A DNA stretch of 64,000 nt. Origin: Phlebotomus papatasi (Eukaryota > Arthropoda > Insecta > Diptera > Psychodidae). Position 1 is the stretch's first letter. Every line of letters begins with the position of its first letter. This document shows positions 45,198-55,889 of the stretch, one piece after another. The translations under genes were made by a program, and so were the position numbers. Location: positions 63,922,627-63,986,626 of the forward strand of contig NC_077223.1 in the NCBI RefSeq assembly GCF_024763615.1. Reading direction: 5' to 3'. Below the pieces are notes generated by a model, which worked only from the letters and a program-made list of their open reading frames with translations, searched no databases and was not told the DNA's origin.

Positions 45198-45772
45198 GAT
45201 TCAATGGAAGAACTGGATGATCTTTTAGTGTATTTCATTTAATACAATTTAGAATCTAAAGTAGATTTAAACTCGGAACACTTTCAACGCGGACCGAGTG
45301 CTCTCACTTAACAAAATTCTTATGACAACTTTTTCTTTCAAGGAATTGATTGAAATTTCTCTGAAATTAAACACAGTTCAGAGAATATGCTTCAATTGAA
45401 TTAAAGTTATAATTAATCAACTTTATTGATGATTACTCTTTTGATTTTAATGTCATGTATTGCAATGCTTTAAGCAATTAAGGCGAATGTAATTAATGAT
45501 TTGTTTTTTTTTATATCTATTGCTCAATTAAAGTATTGGATATTATTAAGATATCCAATTAAGATTAAGATGATCTGCTTCTAGGTGCAGCATCATTAAT
45601 TTTAAAATAATTTAATTGTAACTTATTTTCAAATAGCAATTTTGTCCAATATTTTATTAAATTCACCGATAAAATTTGATTTTTTCTGATTTATGTAGCA
45701 AATTTAAAATAAATAATTTAATGAAATTAAATATTTCTTAACAACAAAAAAATGCTGGATAATTTTATAGAG
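45198..45772. other. AT-rich spacer, no gene seen
   Basis: Very AT-rich with no recognised structure. A local mirror TATTGGATATTATTAAGATA lies at about 45533. Confidence 0.3.
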
Positions 45773-45991
45773 TAGGGGAAAGTGCTCCCCCTTCGAACGT
45801 TCATGCCTTCGAATAATGTGAATTTCTTTTGTTTTCCGTAAGAAATTTACACTAAATTATCACGGAATTATCAACAAATGATGATAAGCCAAATAATGTT
45901 TAATAGAAATGTCTAGGTTTCTTAGGAATACTAAAAGAAAATTCACATTATTCGAGGGCATGGACGTTCGAAGGGAGAATACTTTCTCCTA
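45773..45991. mobile_element. TA-flanked TIR element (CCTTCGAACGT type)
   Basis: Left end TAGGGGAAAGTGCTCCCCCT then TCGAACGT; right end ACGTTCGAAGGGAGAATACT then TTCTCCTA. Arms extend inward with TCGAATAATGTGAATTTCTT and its inverse. About 219 bp, non-coding. Confidence 0.85.
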
Positions 45992-48900
45992 CTTGCCAAG
46001 ACATTTTTTTCCCTAGTAAAATTTGAATTGTTATTTTTATCAAAATTCTTCCCAATCTGCTGTTGTCTTTTTTGTATTTTTTTGCATTAGGAAATCCATT
46101 CAGATTGAAGTTAAATCAGACCATCTTTCCTCTATCTTACTTCTCCAAAAACGCAATAATTTGGCCAATTCATGGGTCTCATGGAATTGTTATCTTGCAA
46201 ACGATTTTGTTATTCAACTAGCAAAATAGCTGAGATCATGCATCAAAATCACTACAATTAATTAGAACGCAAAATAACAAAATCTCAGTGATCGTCCAGA
46301 AGTCAATCTTCAATGGAGCAATACAAATTACATCGTCGATTTAATGAGACATATTGCTTGGCAAAAGCTCACAATTGATGGACAAAAAGCTCTGACATGC
46401 GTAGGGCACAAAAAATAAGCCCAGGCCAATACCAAGGAGTACAATTAGAAGCAAGATGTAATAATGGTGTTTTTTTGCAAAAAAAATGGCAGAACAATCA
46501 TAGTTTTATTTTTAGATATTAGCAACACTATTGATTGAAATACTATATGCGATGATTGTGGTAAATGATGCCAGATCATGTTGAGTGGCTGGAGAGTGGA
46601 GGATGAAGAAGATGGGAGTGCAGAAAAAAAGGTGAACACAAAAGAGTCTCATCGGGTGATGTGCGCGCTTTTGGTCCAACTTTAACAGTTTTCCAATGAT
46701 TTCATTTTGAGATCTACACGAGATTTTATGGGCATCCTCGCCCATATGTAATTCAGGTGCTCTGACGATAGATAGGAAGTGAGGGGAAGCGCTGGGGAGA
46801 CCCGTGAGACGCAGAGTTTGAGGCCTTGAAACACCAGGAATGATCATGTTAGTCTGACCTTGCGGCTGTTCTTCTTGTCTCTTCCACACTATGTTTTATG
46901 TGGCCATCCTGAGCACATCTTTTGCCATTATTCGTGTCCCTCCTGAATCCTCCACCCCACCCGCAACATTCCCTCCATCGTCATAGGGCCCACGTCCGGG
47001 GGAATTATGGAAATGTGCAATTTGATAGAGATCGGGTCAGGCAAACCGCCCAAAAATCCCAGAGACATCCTCTATCCTCCCCAGGTAGATGAGAGGCACT
47101 TGAAGAATTCTGCTCAATAGACACCGCCACTACATACCCAAAGAAAATGGGATTCCACGCGATCGCGTGTGTTTATTTTTAGACTTTTGGAGCACCGACC
47201 CTACAAAAAAAGTCTTCACCATATTCCACGGAATATCTATGGCAATGAATTGAAATTTTCTAAGACAATTCTAATTCAAAATTCAAAATTTTACCATTTA
47301 ACTATCAATTGGAATAGGGGAAGATTTATCAAGGATTCCAAGACCTTTCAAATAAATCCAAAATTGCTTCAATAGGTTGAGAATTACATCCTCGAGAGTC
47401 AATTTAAATTTAGTAATTAGAAAAATTGTTATTAGGAATAATTTTGGGTAATTGTCATATATGGGCAAAATGCCTATTAAAACATTTTACACATGTCTAA
47501 AAGTGAAAAAAAATCACACTAGATGGTTTCGATATATTCTTTCGGCTGCCCCGAAAACCTCAAGTCAATATTTCCAACCGTTTGACTTGAATCTCCGGCA
47601 AAAACTAAAAGACAAACTGCGTAATTTATCGTGAAATCTTTTATCACAAGACAAGATATGCAAAACTACATTAGTTATTGGCTGTTGATGTCATATCGAT
47701 CGAAAAAACTCGATGTTATATATCTCTAAGATCCAATTTTCTGTATCCATTAAATTTTAGTTGTAGCTGAGTCCAATATCCAATAGATTCTTGTAAAAAA
47801 TTGATTAATGTATGGATATGTTATGGATCTTTCTATGCCTGATTGCAGAAATATCCATGTCATTTTTATCGACATGGAAGACTTTTTATAGGGAGATCAT
47901 AGGGATGATGGCAAAAAAGTGGGAGACCATTCCTCTGTCGAGAAAGGATTATTAATAACAGCATCTGAGTTGGGGGGAATTGTAAATGATAGTAAAAACA
48001 ATCTAGCGCATCAAGATCCAAGCGCACTGCTTGGTGGCATCACAAGAACCATACCATCATTCATCATCCTCGCTCAGAAAATGGCAGGTGCCTAAATGAC
48101 CTTCTAGAACTACCAATTACCCGCCGCATATCCATCCGATCTCTCTCAATTGCTGTGACGAAACAGTATCAGAAAATTCGGGACCAGGTAGTGCGAAAAG
48201 ATCGCTAATTGAACCCAACTTCAAGGTTGAAGCGCCTTCCCCATCATGAGAAAAAAAAATCAGAGATTCCACCAAAGATTCCTGCCAGAGATAAAATTAG
48301 CCCAAAAGTCCGTAAATCGGCTGGTTGACAAATGGACGAAAACATTAAGGTAAAGTTGAAAGTGATTAATTAGACCACCATTCGGCAGTTTTTTTTTCAT
48401 TTATACCATACAGAAAGTGTTCTTGTGAATGATCTCGCTAAAACAGTGAGACTGCTGAAAGAGAATCTTCCATAATGTTGATATTTATTAAGGTGTCTTA
48501 AAAGAGAAGCCTGTAAAAGAGATATTCGCTTAAGAGAATTAATTGCTTTTGAATCTGATATCTCTACTTTGTTTGTGCTAAAGCATGAAGAAAACAGATA
48601 AAGTGTGTTTTTATTAGATGAAACGTTATCTTGATGGGTCTTAAAACTAATGCTGTCATACAATGGTTTTTAAATGGTCATTTTGTTGAATCAAAATCTC
48701 AACATTGCAATTAGAAAATGCCTCAAGACTGTTTGATTAGTCTGATGATAATAGAGTTTTTTTATTTAAATATAATATAATTATCATAAACACTTTGTCT
48801 AACGCTCGTAGTTTGATGATACACATACACACTGAACTAAGTTTCTGGCTATAATTAATTGAAACTAGATCAGAATTGTTTGAATTCGTTCAAATCAAAA

Positions 48901-49130
48901 ATCTTTTAATTGAAAACAAACTTAACACAATCAGTTAAGAATTATGTATGTGATTGGAGCTGCTGACCTCGAAAAATCAATAGTCGATATGATTCAAGGT
49001 TATTGAAGGACACTTTTGTTTTCCATTTCATTATCAATTTGGGTAGGTTTGTATATCATAAAAATGCCCCAAAATTCGGTCATATTTTTTATACAAATTC
49101 GATAATTTTTGCCTTAAGTTGTAAGGCTGA
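45992..49130. other. Longest repeat-poor stretch; no gene recognised
   Basis: About 3.1 kb with almost no recognised MITE. 46300-47160 is less AT-rich and holds a 125-codon minus-strand open frame (46512-46889) without a recognisable domain. 47870-48350 is similar in composition. Such repeat-poor, less AT-rich islands in otherwise repeat-dense DNA can mark conserved regulatory sequence, but that is inference. Confidence 0.3.
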
Positions 49131-49559
49131 TAGGGTAAGTGTGCCAAATTTCGGCATAGTTGCATGCAAGCGCTAAAGTCTCAAGTTTGAAATGTAATAT
49201 CTTTAATAGAAATTGATTTTTTTCATTCCTTCTACTTAGGGACTGTTGCTTAAAACCTTGTAGAAAGTTTATCGTCTTTATTTACTTTAAAATCATTTTT
49301 AATGCATTTTAAAATGAATAAAAATGGACATAGCTTTGGTGCCCTATTTCGGCCACCTTCATTTTCATAGTTCCTTTCCCTTCGGGAATTATTCCAATGT
49401 CTTTTTCACGTTATCTCGTTTGTCGAAGCTATATTTTTTGTTAGTCTTTTGCATTGTATAATCTCTAGAGTATGTAAAAACTAAAAATTCATGGAAATTC
49501 GAGTAACAAAAAAGGTGGCCGGAATTGCAAGCTGGTCGGAATTTGGCACACTTACCCTA
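49131..49559. mobile_element. TA-flanked TIR element (TAGGGTAAGTGTGCC), copy 3
   Basis: Starts TAGGGTAAGTGTGCCAAATT and ends CGGAATTTGGCACACTTACC then CTA, in the same orientation as 26208-26638. Interior words GGTGCCCTATTTCGGCCACC and TTGCATTGTATAATCTCTAG are shared. About 429 bp. Confidence 0.9.
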
Positions 49560-49731
49560 GTTACCTTATTTAATTTATTTATATTTGCAATATTTAGAAA
49601 ACAGTTCAATGTCATAATATGAATTATTTCAAAAGAATTATTTGCTCTCTCTCTTTGACTGGGCCTAGTCCCAATGGAATGTAAAACATATTGTAAAACC
49701 GAAACATACAACCAGACAAAAGACATTTCCA

Positions 49732-49785
49732 CCGTTTAATCCTGGAGGTTGGAATCAACGCTAAGACGCCGATGGACGCGTGTGG
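49732..49785 (+). repeat. Short dispersed repeat (CTAAGACGCCGATGGAC)
   Basis: GTTTAATCCTGGAGGTTGGA then ATCAACGCTAAGACGCCGAT matches 34022-34075. An A-rich stretch with AAATAAA-like words follows within 60 bp, as expected of a retroposon 3' end. Confidence 0.5.
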
Positions 49786-50009
49786 AGTGTTTGAGAGATC
49801 AAGAATGAATTGAAATAAAGTCAAATAAAAAAATTTACCATGAAATCATTAAAAAAATTAAGAAACAATTCGACCGATCCATTTGAGGTACAAGAGCGTT
49901 CAGGGTTTTCAGAGTACTTTATCGTATTCGATTGAGAAATACGTTTTCCTGAACTATTTCACTTTTGATGATTGGAATTAGATGCAGAATAAATCATGAA
50001 TCACTCAAA

Positions 50010-50455
50010 AAACCCCTAAAATAGCTGAGGATATCTAAAATTGATTTTCGGAAAAGAATTACTTATCGGTCCATAACCGATTGAAATCGGTTGAGGCTTG
50101 TGAGGAAGTCTAAGACCTTTCCAATGAGTCCAAATATAATCCTATTCGGTTAATGAATGCGCTCTCTACAGCCTTTCTAATCTGTGACCTTGAAAAATTA
50201 TTAGAAATGATTCAACAGTTTCATATACGGACGAAATGTCCACCTATATGTCTTCTAAAACATATTCAGGAATGAAAAAATCGCACGATGCTTTTTTGAG
50301 AAAACCCAGAAAATATGGTTTTGGAGAGGATGAGAAGAGGTAGGGAGTTAAGGGGCACGTTAACGATCCTTCCGTGGGTATATTTATGGGGAGGTCTCCT
50401 GAAAGTCCATAGTCTATATTTCTAACAGTTTGGCTTTTACAATTGGCAATAAGCA
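50010..50455 (-). repeat. Long dispersed repeat, copy 3 (minus strand)
   Basis: On the minus strand it carries GGTGGACATTTCGTCCGTAT, GCATCGTGCGATTTTTTCAT, CATCCTCTCCAAAACCATAT and CAACCGATTTCAATCGGTTA, in the same order as in 43530-44285. The terminal block around CACGAGTTCGAGC is missing. Confidence 0.65.
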
Positions 50456-51142
50456 AATGGCTCAGAGGAGTTTTTTTTTAAAATAATTGTAAAATATTCC
50501 CAAATATTTAAATGCAAAAATGATCTTAATTTCCTACGTAAAAGTCGATATGCTTGAAAATCTACCCTAGTCTTTGCTAAAAATCAGTCCCATAATTTTC
50601 CAAAACCATGCCATTACGTATTTAAAGGAAATATTCTTTACTGGGAAATTAGAGTCAGAGATCTCATCACACAAAAGCAGACGCTCTTGTCGATTGCGTC
50701 CTCAGATCCTCTGATGTAAGATAAATCTCACAATTTTGAATACATAAATCAGAAAATATTCTAAAATGAATCCTATCATGGTTTGCTATCAATCGTGCTT
50801 TAATTCAGTCCCATAGGGTCTTAATTTTCGAGACACAAATTCTGCCTTTATCAATCCCACAATGTCTTGTAAAATTAATTTATTAAATTATAAATTATTT
50901 TTTAAATTATATAAAACTTTTAAGATTGATTGCAAAAATGCGACAATCAATCGCCAAAGCTAAAATGCTCTTTTATTTGATCTTAGTTATTTTCTTTATA
51001 TTATTCCTCATATTATATCTCTCTGATTCACTATCATCGATTTTTAAAATAGTTAAGGTCTTTCGGCAGAAAATGTAAAATATTACGATTCAGATAATAT
51101 GCTTAATCGGCTTAATCGGAACCCCTGTATGGAATTACACGC
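50456..51142. other. Spacer, no gene seen
   Basis: AT-rich sequence. A weak trace of the TTCAGAC..GCTTA MITE family lies near 51088-51110. No coding signal. Confidence 0.3.
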
Positions 51143-51283
51143 TTAACTCTTTAAGGACGAGTGGGACTCCAGTCTCCCAAAACCAAAAAAAAATTGAGTA
51201 TTAAAAGTTATTTTGTCCTCTAAATAGCCCGAAAAAATAAGTATTTTGGGATACAGGAGTCCTATTCGTCCTTAAAGAGTTAA
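51143..51283. mobile_element. MITE TTAACTCTTTAAGGACGAGT, copy 1
   Basis: Left end TTAACTCTTTAAGGACGAGT then GGGACTCC; right end GGAGTCCTATTCGTCCTTAA then AGAGTTAA. Both ends abut GC. The interior has a mirrored ATTTT core. About 141 bp. Confidence 0.8.
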
Positions 51284-51631
51284 GCACGGTTCTTAAGATT
51301 TTTAGGTTCTTCTTTCAACTTGTAATAAGTCAACTTCCATTACAATTTGGGATATGAAATTTGATGACCTCTGTTTTTAGATTAAAGAAAACATGTCACA
51401 TTAATACTTGTATAAGATACATTTAATAAATTTCAATATTTTGACGAGATTTTCAATGAGTCTTTCCTGTCCAATTATTTAGATGTTCCTTCCAACTTTT
51501 AGAGGGAGATGGGGTTACATTTGATATGGAGAAACATTGAAAACACATTTTTTTGCATATTTTAAAAACAAGCTGAATCTGTCTATAATTTAATTTTGAT
51601 CCATAATTATTTTGTCTGCCTAAAAAACACG

Positions 51632-51767
51632 TTAACTATTTAAGGATGGCAGAAACATAGGTGTACTAAAAATAAGATAATTTTCTTCACTGTAGAAAGT
51701 TATTTTCTCCTTTAGATAATCAGGAAAAAAATGTTTTTGGGGCACCAGTGTCCTATTCGTTCTTTAA
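51632..51767. mobile_element. MITE TTAACTATTTAAGGATGGC, copy 2
   Basis: Left end TTAACTATTTAAGGATGGCA; right end CCAGTGTCCTATTCGTTCTT then TAA. The interior words AAAAATAAGATAATTT and AAAGTTATTTTCTCC correspond to those in copy 1. More diverged at its ends. It directly overlaps or abuts copy 3. Confidence 0.6.
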
Positions 51768-51909
51768 CCCTTTAAGGACGATTGGGTCACCGGTGACCCA
51801 AAAATGAAATTGTTCCTATGGCCATCTAAAGTTATGTTTTGTTCTAAAAAGTCAAAAAAGTGATTTTTCTGACCCCCAATTTTTAATCTTCTCGTCCTTA
51901 AAGGGTTAA
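51764..51909. mobile_element. MITE TTAACCCTTTAAGGACGATT, copy 3
   Basis: Left end TTAACCCTTTAAGGACGATT then GGGTCACCGGTGACCC, itself a 16-bp palindrome. Right end TCTCGTCCTTAAAGGGTTAA. About 146 bp, non-coding. Confidence 0.8.
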
Positions 51910-52189
51910 GGGTTAAAGTCTAATTTATTTTGAATATGTAAAAAAAAATGGAATTTTTAATGTAGCCCCACATCCCCCAACTTTGTTTAAATTTTTAGGC
52001 GTTTTTCTTTTCAGAATTGTAAAGCCACTTTTTAAATGGTCTTTGGAGAAGTTTGAAAGGGATATAAGCCTTCCTGAGCTGACCGGTATTGAACGTAATT
52101 TTTCTGATACTAAAGACATCCCAGAATCGCTTTTTTATAGAAACAAGAGATGAGATCGGAAAGCTTAAAGTACAGGCGAAAAGTCACCT

Positions 52190-52324
52190 TATGCCCTAGA
52201 CACACTTACGACTTAAGCCGAGAGACGGCTTAGTGGAAAATGATGGAAATGTAGTTTAACCATTATTTCTAATATAATTACGCTAAGCCGTCTCTCGGCT
52301 AATCCTCAGGTGTGTCAAGGGCCT
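52190..52324. mobile_element. TTA-flanked MITE (CCGAGAGACGGCTTAG)
   Basis: The left arm CCCTAGACACACTTACGACT then TAAGCCGAGAGACGGCTTAG; the right arm CTAAGCCGTCTCTCGGCTAA then GTGTGTCAAGGGCC. TTA lies on each side. The arms are about 40 bp and the loop about 50 bp, so it folds into a strong hairpin. PIF/Harbinger-like by target duplication. Non-coding. Confidence 0.8.
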
Positions 52325-54201
52325 TACGGGGGTCCATAGAAAACTCCAAAACTTTAGCTTCAATTAATTGGTCTCTAAGCTCTAAAAACGTACATTGTAC
52401 TTAGTACGTATTGTTTACGAGAGATTCTTCAAATATTACACCATAAAGACAATATTCTAATTTTAGCTTTGTGAAGACTGCCAATCACTTTTAGCTAATG
52501 CCCTTGCAGAGATTTACACCTGATTTTACAAAATGCGCGAATATATTTGTTTGTTGACGTGTGATAAAAAGTGAGAGAATGCTGCTGGATATATAATAAA
52601 TAGCCGTGACTTCATCTTAGCAGAATTTTATCAGTCACATTGTGGCTATTTTATTGGCGGTGGATGACGTCTTGTGTTGAGAATCGAGGAAATCGAAATT
52701 GGTTTTTGGGAAAAATTACTTTTTGTCAGATGGGAGCATCAATAGATGGGAATCAATGGTTTTCAAAAAATAGACAAAGTATGGGCAATAAATTGCAAAT
52801 ATTAATTGTATTTTAATACACATGAGAGCGTGTAACCTTGCTCCAGGCCAGGAGGAATTACTGGTGCGTGCTTTGGGATGTTGTGCTGGAGAAAAAAGAT
52901 TTCTGTGTGAGGTTTTCAAAACAATGGACATCCATGGTACAATTGATTGCAGATTGTATGATGCGGTAATGTGTGAAAGTTTACAGTGAATTTCCTGGTT
53001 AATCATCTCTCTGGGGTGTGGGGTAATTTCTACAAAAGTTTAGCGGCGATCTTCACAGGATCTACCATGACCATTTCACGGTGAAAAATCACTCTCTATG
53101 GGCTCTCACTTCCCGGAATTGCTGGTACCAGAAAGCTTATATACTGCTCATATGGAGAATCGTGACTGTGTTAAGTTTTCTTTTACGGAATTCGCGATAA
53201 ATCAATAGGTTTTGTTTAAAAATTTATGGTGTCGTGATAATTCAGTGGAAGTCTCCCCCATTTGTGCCACAGAATTAAACCATTGACTTAAAGCTTGAGC
53301 ATATCGACATCCGTCGATATGATCAGTTGTGACATCACACAGTTGTGCGATCTTCGAGGTCTTTGGCGTTGAGAGTGAAAATTCTCATCATCGTCATGAT
53401 TAATTTCGCATTTGCATATTCCACTTGGTTGGAACATGTTGCCACAGCAATTCTTGCTTGGGCAGTGCGGACAAAAAACCACCGTTTAATGCAAAAGTGC
53501 AGAAGTGAAGATCCAAGATGCAGGGAGATGTTGCTTATACCAGAAGAATAAAAAAAAAACCGCAGAGAAGAAGAATTTTTCCCCAGCATGGCACCAACAT
53601 TCATGACGAAGTCAAGGCTTTTCGTGATGTAAAGCACTTTGTGTTGGAAGACACTCTCGGCTCTTTCTCGCTTACACCAACCGTTTACACACCAGAGCCA
53701 TCAGCATCAGGGTCAATGGCAGCCATACAAACGCGCGTTTGGATTTAAAAGCTGATCGTACGCCGAGTCCGATGACGATGATGGTGTACTATGGGTCTCT
53801 TGAATGTGTTTGAGACACGATCCAAATGACTGATTCACCGTGCGATGATCGAATTGTTGGAAAAACACGCGGGAAATAGCTCAGAAAAAAAGTACTTCTA
53901 GAAAAGATCCATCTTCCAAATCACGTCTTAGGAATATCTTACAATATTTTTGTTTTAAATGACATTAAAAAAATACTGTTAAAATAAAAATGTTTCTTTT
54001 CCAAATTAGAGAAAATAATGTAATTTTGTATCATTATTGGAAGGATTTGACTCAATTTCATAATTTTCCGGTATATTTCAAATTTGAATTTTAACAAATT
54101 CGTCTACGTTATGATGGCCTATTCATACAAAGAACAAAAATTGTGTCAAAATTGTACAAGCCTCGAAAGCTTTGGAATGTTTCCAAGAATTCTTATTCAA
54201 T
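52325..54201. other. Unique island, no gene recognised; possible regulatory DNA
   Basis: 52540-53900 is less AT-rich and free of recognised MITEs. Overlapping open frames up to 100 codons occur on both strands (52716-53006 minus, 53335-53748 both strands) without recognisable domains. A 9-bp inverted repeat CATATCGAC/GTCGATATG with a 4-bp spacer is at 53300-53321. Confidence 0.3.
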
Positions 54202-54340
54202 TCAACAGAATACTTCTTTGACTAAAAACTTAAGAATTAAAAATTTAAAACAGCTTGCAGCGCCACTTGCGGGAGAAAACAGTGCCCTCGCGTAGAGCAA
54301 AAGGTTGTCACTGTTAGGAAATTCTGAGCAATTTAAGCTC
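54202..54340 (+). repeat. Dispersed repeat (CACTTGCGGGAGAAAA), copy 1
   Basis: Shares AATACTTCTTTGACT, CCACTTGCGGGAGAAAACAG then TGCCCTCG, GTTGTCACTGTT and GAGCAATTT in the same order with 57805-57941. It contains a minus-strand CTCF-like word GCAAGTGGCGCTGC (54257-54270). No terminal inverted repeats seen; class unknown. Confidence 0.65.
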
Positions 54341-54992
54341 AGATTCTATATAATTTTAATCTTGTTTTCATTTCACAGAGAGATCTTTTTTGTAAATATG
54401 GAACCACACAACTCTTTATACGAAAATAGTGTAAAATAATGCAAGACAGTTAAACACGTTTGTGGTTTTCATTCATATTTCTTCAGTTATTATCGAAAAT
54501 TATATCAAAACAATTAAGAAAAGAACTCAAGTTAATATTCTCTGTTTATTTTACTTAAATAGACTATCTGACGATTTATAGCAAAATTCTCAAATAAAAA
54601 TTCATTGTACTGATAAAACAATAAATTAACATTGTTTTAGGATATTATAATAAATAATAATATGGTCATATCTCATATGAAAATGCCCTTATAACTATGT
54701 ACATGCATCTCGTAATGAGAGTCTTCTTTAATAGGGGATTTTTTCCTAATATATGTATTTAAATGAAAAAATGAATTAAATTATTTTTTCGTTTTAAATA
54801 AAAAAATAAATAAAATTATTATAGAAAAATAACTAAATTTTAGTGTTTAAAAGTTGTTATAATAATTTAAATTCGAATTTGTATTGATAATGGATTTATT
54901 CAAAACCCATAGGATTACAAAAGGTTGTAGCGGATTGATAAGTATTTTTGTAAAAACGGTAAGTAAATTTGCAAATTTGGTAAGTAGTAATT
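54341..54992. other. AT-rich spacer, no gene seen
   Basis: Very AT-rich, especially 54520-54860. No structure recognised. Confidence 0.3.
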
Positions 54993-55493
54993 TGCAGCGG
55001 TACATATTTTAGATCAGGAAAATTTCGTAAAATTAAAATTCACATCTTTTCTCTCTCAAACGTTTTTCATGTCCGCCTCATTCTTTCTCACACAAAGTTA
55101 GATTGAACTAAATTAAATTTGGTTGTTTATGACTCCAGCACACCTTTTAGATCAGGAAAATTTCATGAAGTCGAAATTCGAATCCCTTTCTTTCTCACAT
55201 GTTTTGCATATGACTATCTCATTCTTTCGCATACCAAATTCGACTGAGCTAAATTGAATTTGGAGTGATGTTTAAAAGAAGAAGAAGAGTACAAGAGAAT
55301 GAGATAGACATATTCAAAGCATGTGAAAAAGAAAGGAATTCGAATTTCGACTTCATGAAATTTTCCTGATCTAAAAGGTGTGTCGGAGCCTTTAGAAAAA
55401 AAGAGTGCGAAAGAGCATTATAGACTTATGCAAAATATTTGAGAACGAAAACGATGTGAATTTCGATTTCATGAAATTTTCCTAATCTAACGG
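54993..55493. mobile_element. MITE of the GGCTCCGGCACACC family split by its own relative
   Basis: The outer left arm (54993-55122) holds TTTTAGATCAGGAAAATTTC and the outer right half (55390-55493) holds GAGTGCGAAAGAGCATTATA and CATGAAATTTTCCTAATCTA. Between them is a complete member (about 55131-55388) running from TGACTCCAGCACACCTTTTA to TAAAAGGTGTGTCGGAGCC. The outer right tip is lost where the next element begins. Confidence 0.7.
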
Positions 55494-55889
55494 TGTTATC
55501 ACACTTGCACATTAAAATTTCAATGTGATTCACATTAATTGTCGCTTATGAGCGTCAAAATATGTTATTTGTGTTTTTGAGTCACTTAATATTTGGGGTT
55601 TTTCTAGTTATTGATAAAGAAGTGGACTTGGTCTGCAAAAGTAAGTTTAAATTTACCTAAAGCATAAATATTTTTCACATTAAAAAATTAAAGAGAAAAT
55701 CGCATTAATTTTTCGCATTAATGCTATAAATCAATTTATATCAAATTTTGCGGGCCAAGTCAACCTTTTTATCAACAAATAGATCAAATTTTGAATATAT
55801 AATGATTCAAACACACAAATTACACATTTGAACTCTCACGCGACAATTAATGTGAATCATATTAAAATTTTAATGTGCAAGTGTGATAA
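55494..55889. mobile_element. TIR element GTGTTATCACACTTGCACAT, about 53-bp TIRs
   Basis: The left end GTGTTATCACACTTGCACAT then TAAAATTTCAATGTGATTCA and CATTAATTGTCGC; the right end is the near-exact inverse, ending ATGTGCAAGTGTGATAACAC. About 396 bp and AT-rich inside, with a mirrored GGACTTGGTCTGC/GCGGGCCAAGTCAACC pair. No clear target duplication. No ORF. Confidence 0.85.

Larger units (their letters stand above)
51500..51979. mobile_element. TA-flanked TIR element (TAGAGGGAGATGGGG) with two nested MITEs
   Basis: The left end TAGAGGGAGATGGGGTTACA mirrors the right end TGTAGCCCCACATCCCCCA (51961-51979). The terminal word resembles the element at 1673-2100. Two TTAAnnnTTTAAGGA MITEs (51632-51767 and 51764-51909) are inserted inside, so the original element was short. 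Confidence 0.65.

Noticed and set aside
46512..46889. 125-codon minus-strand frame as a gene
   Set aside because: No domain; the low-complexity stretch in its second half looks like translated non-coding sequence.
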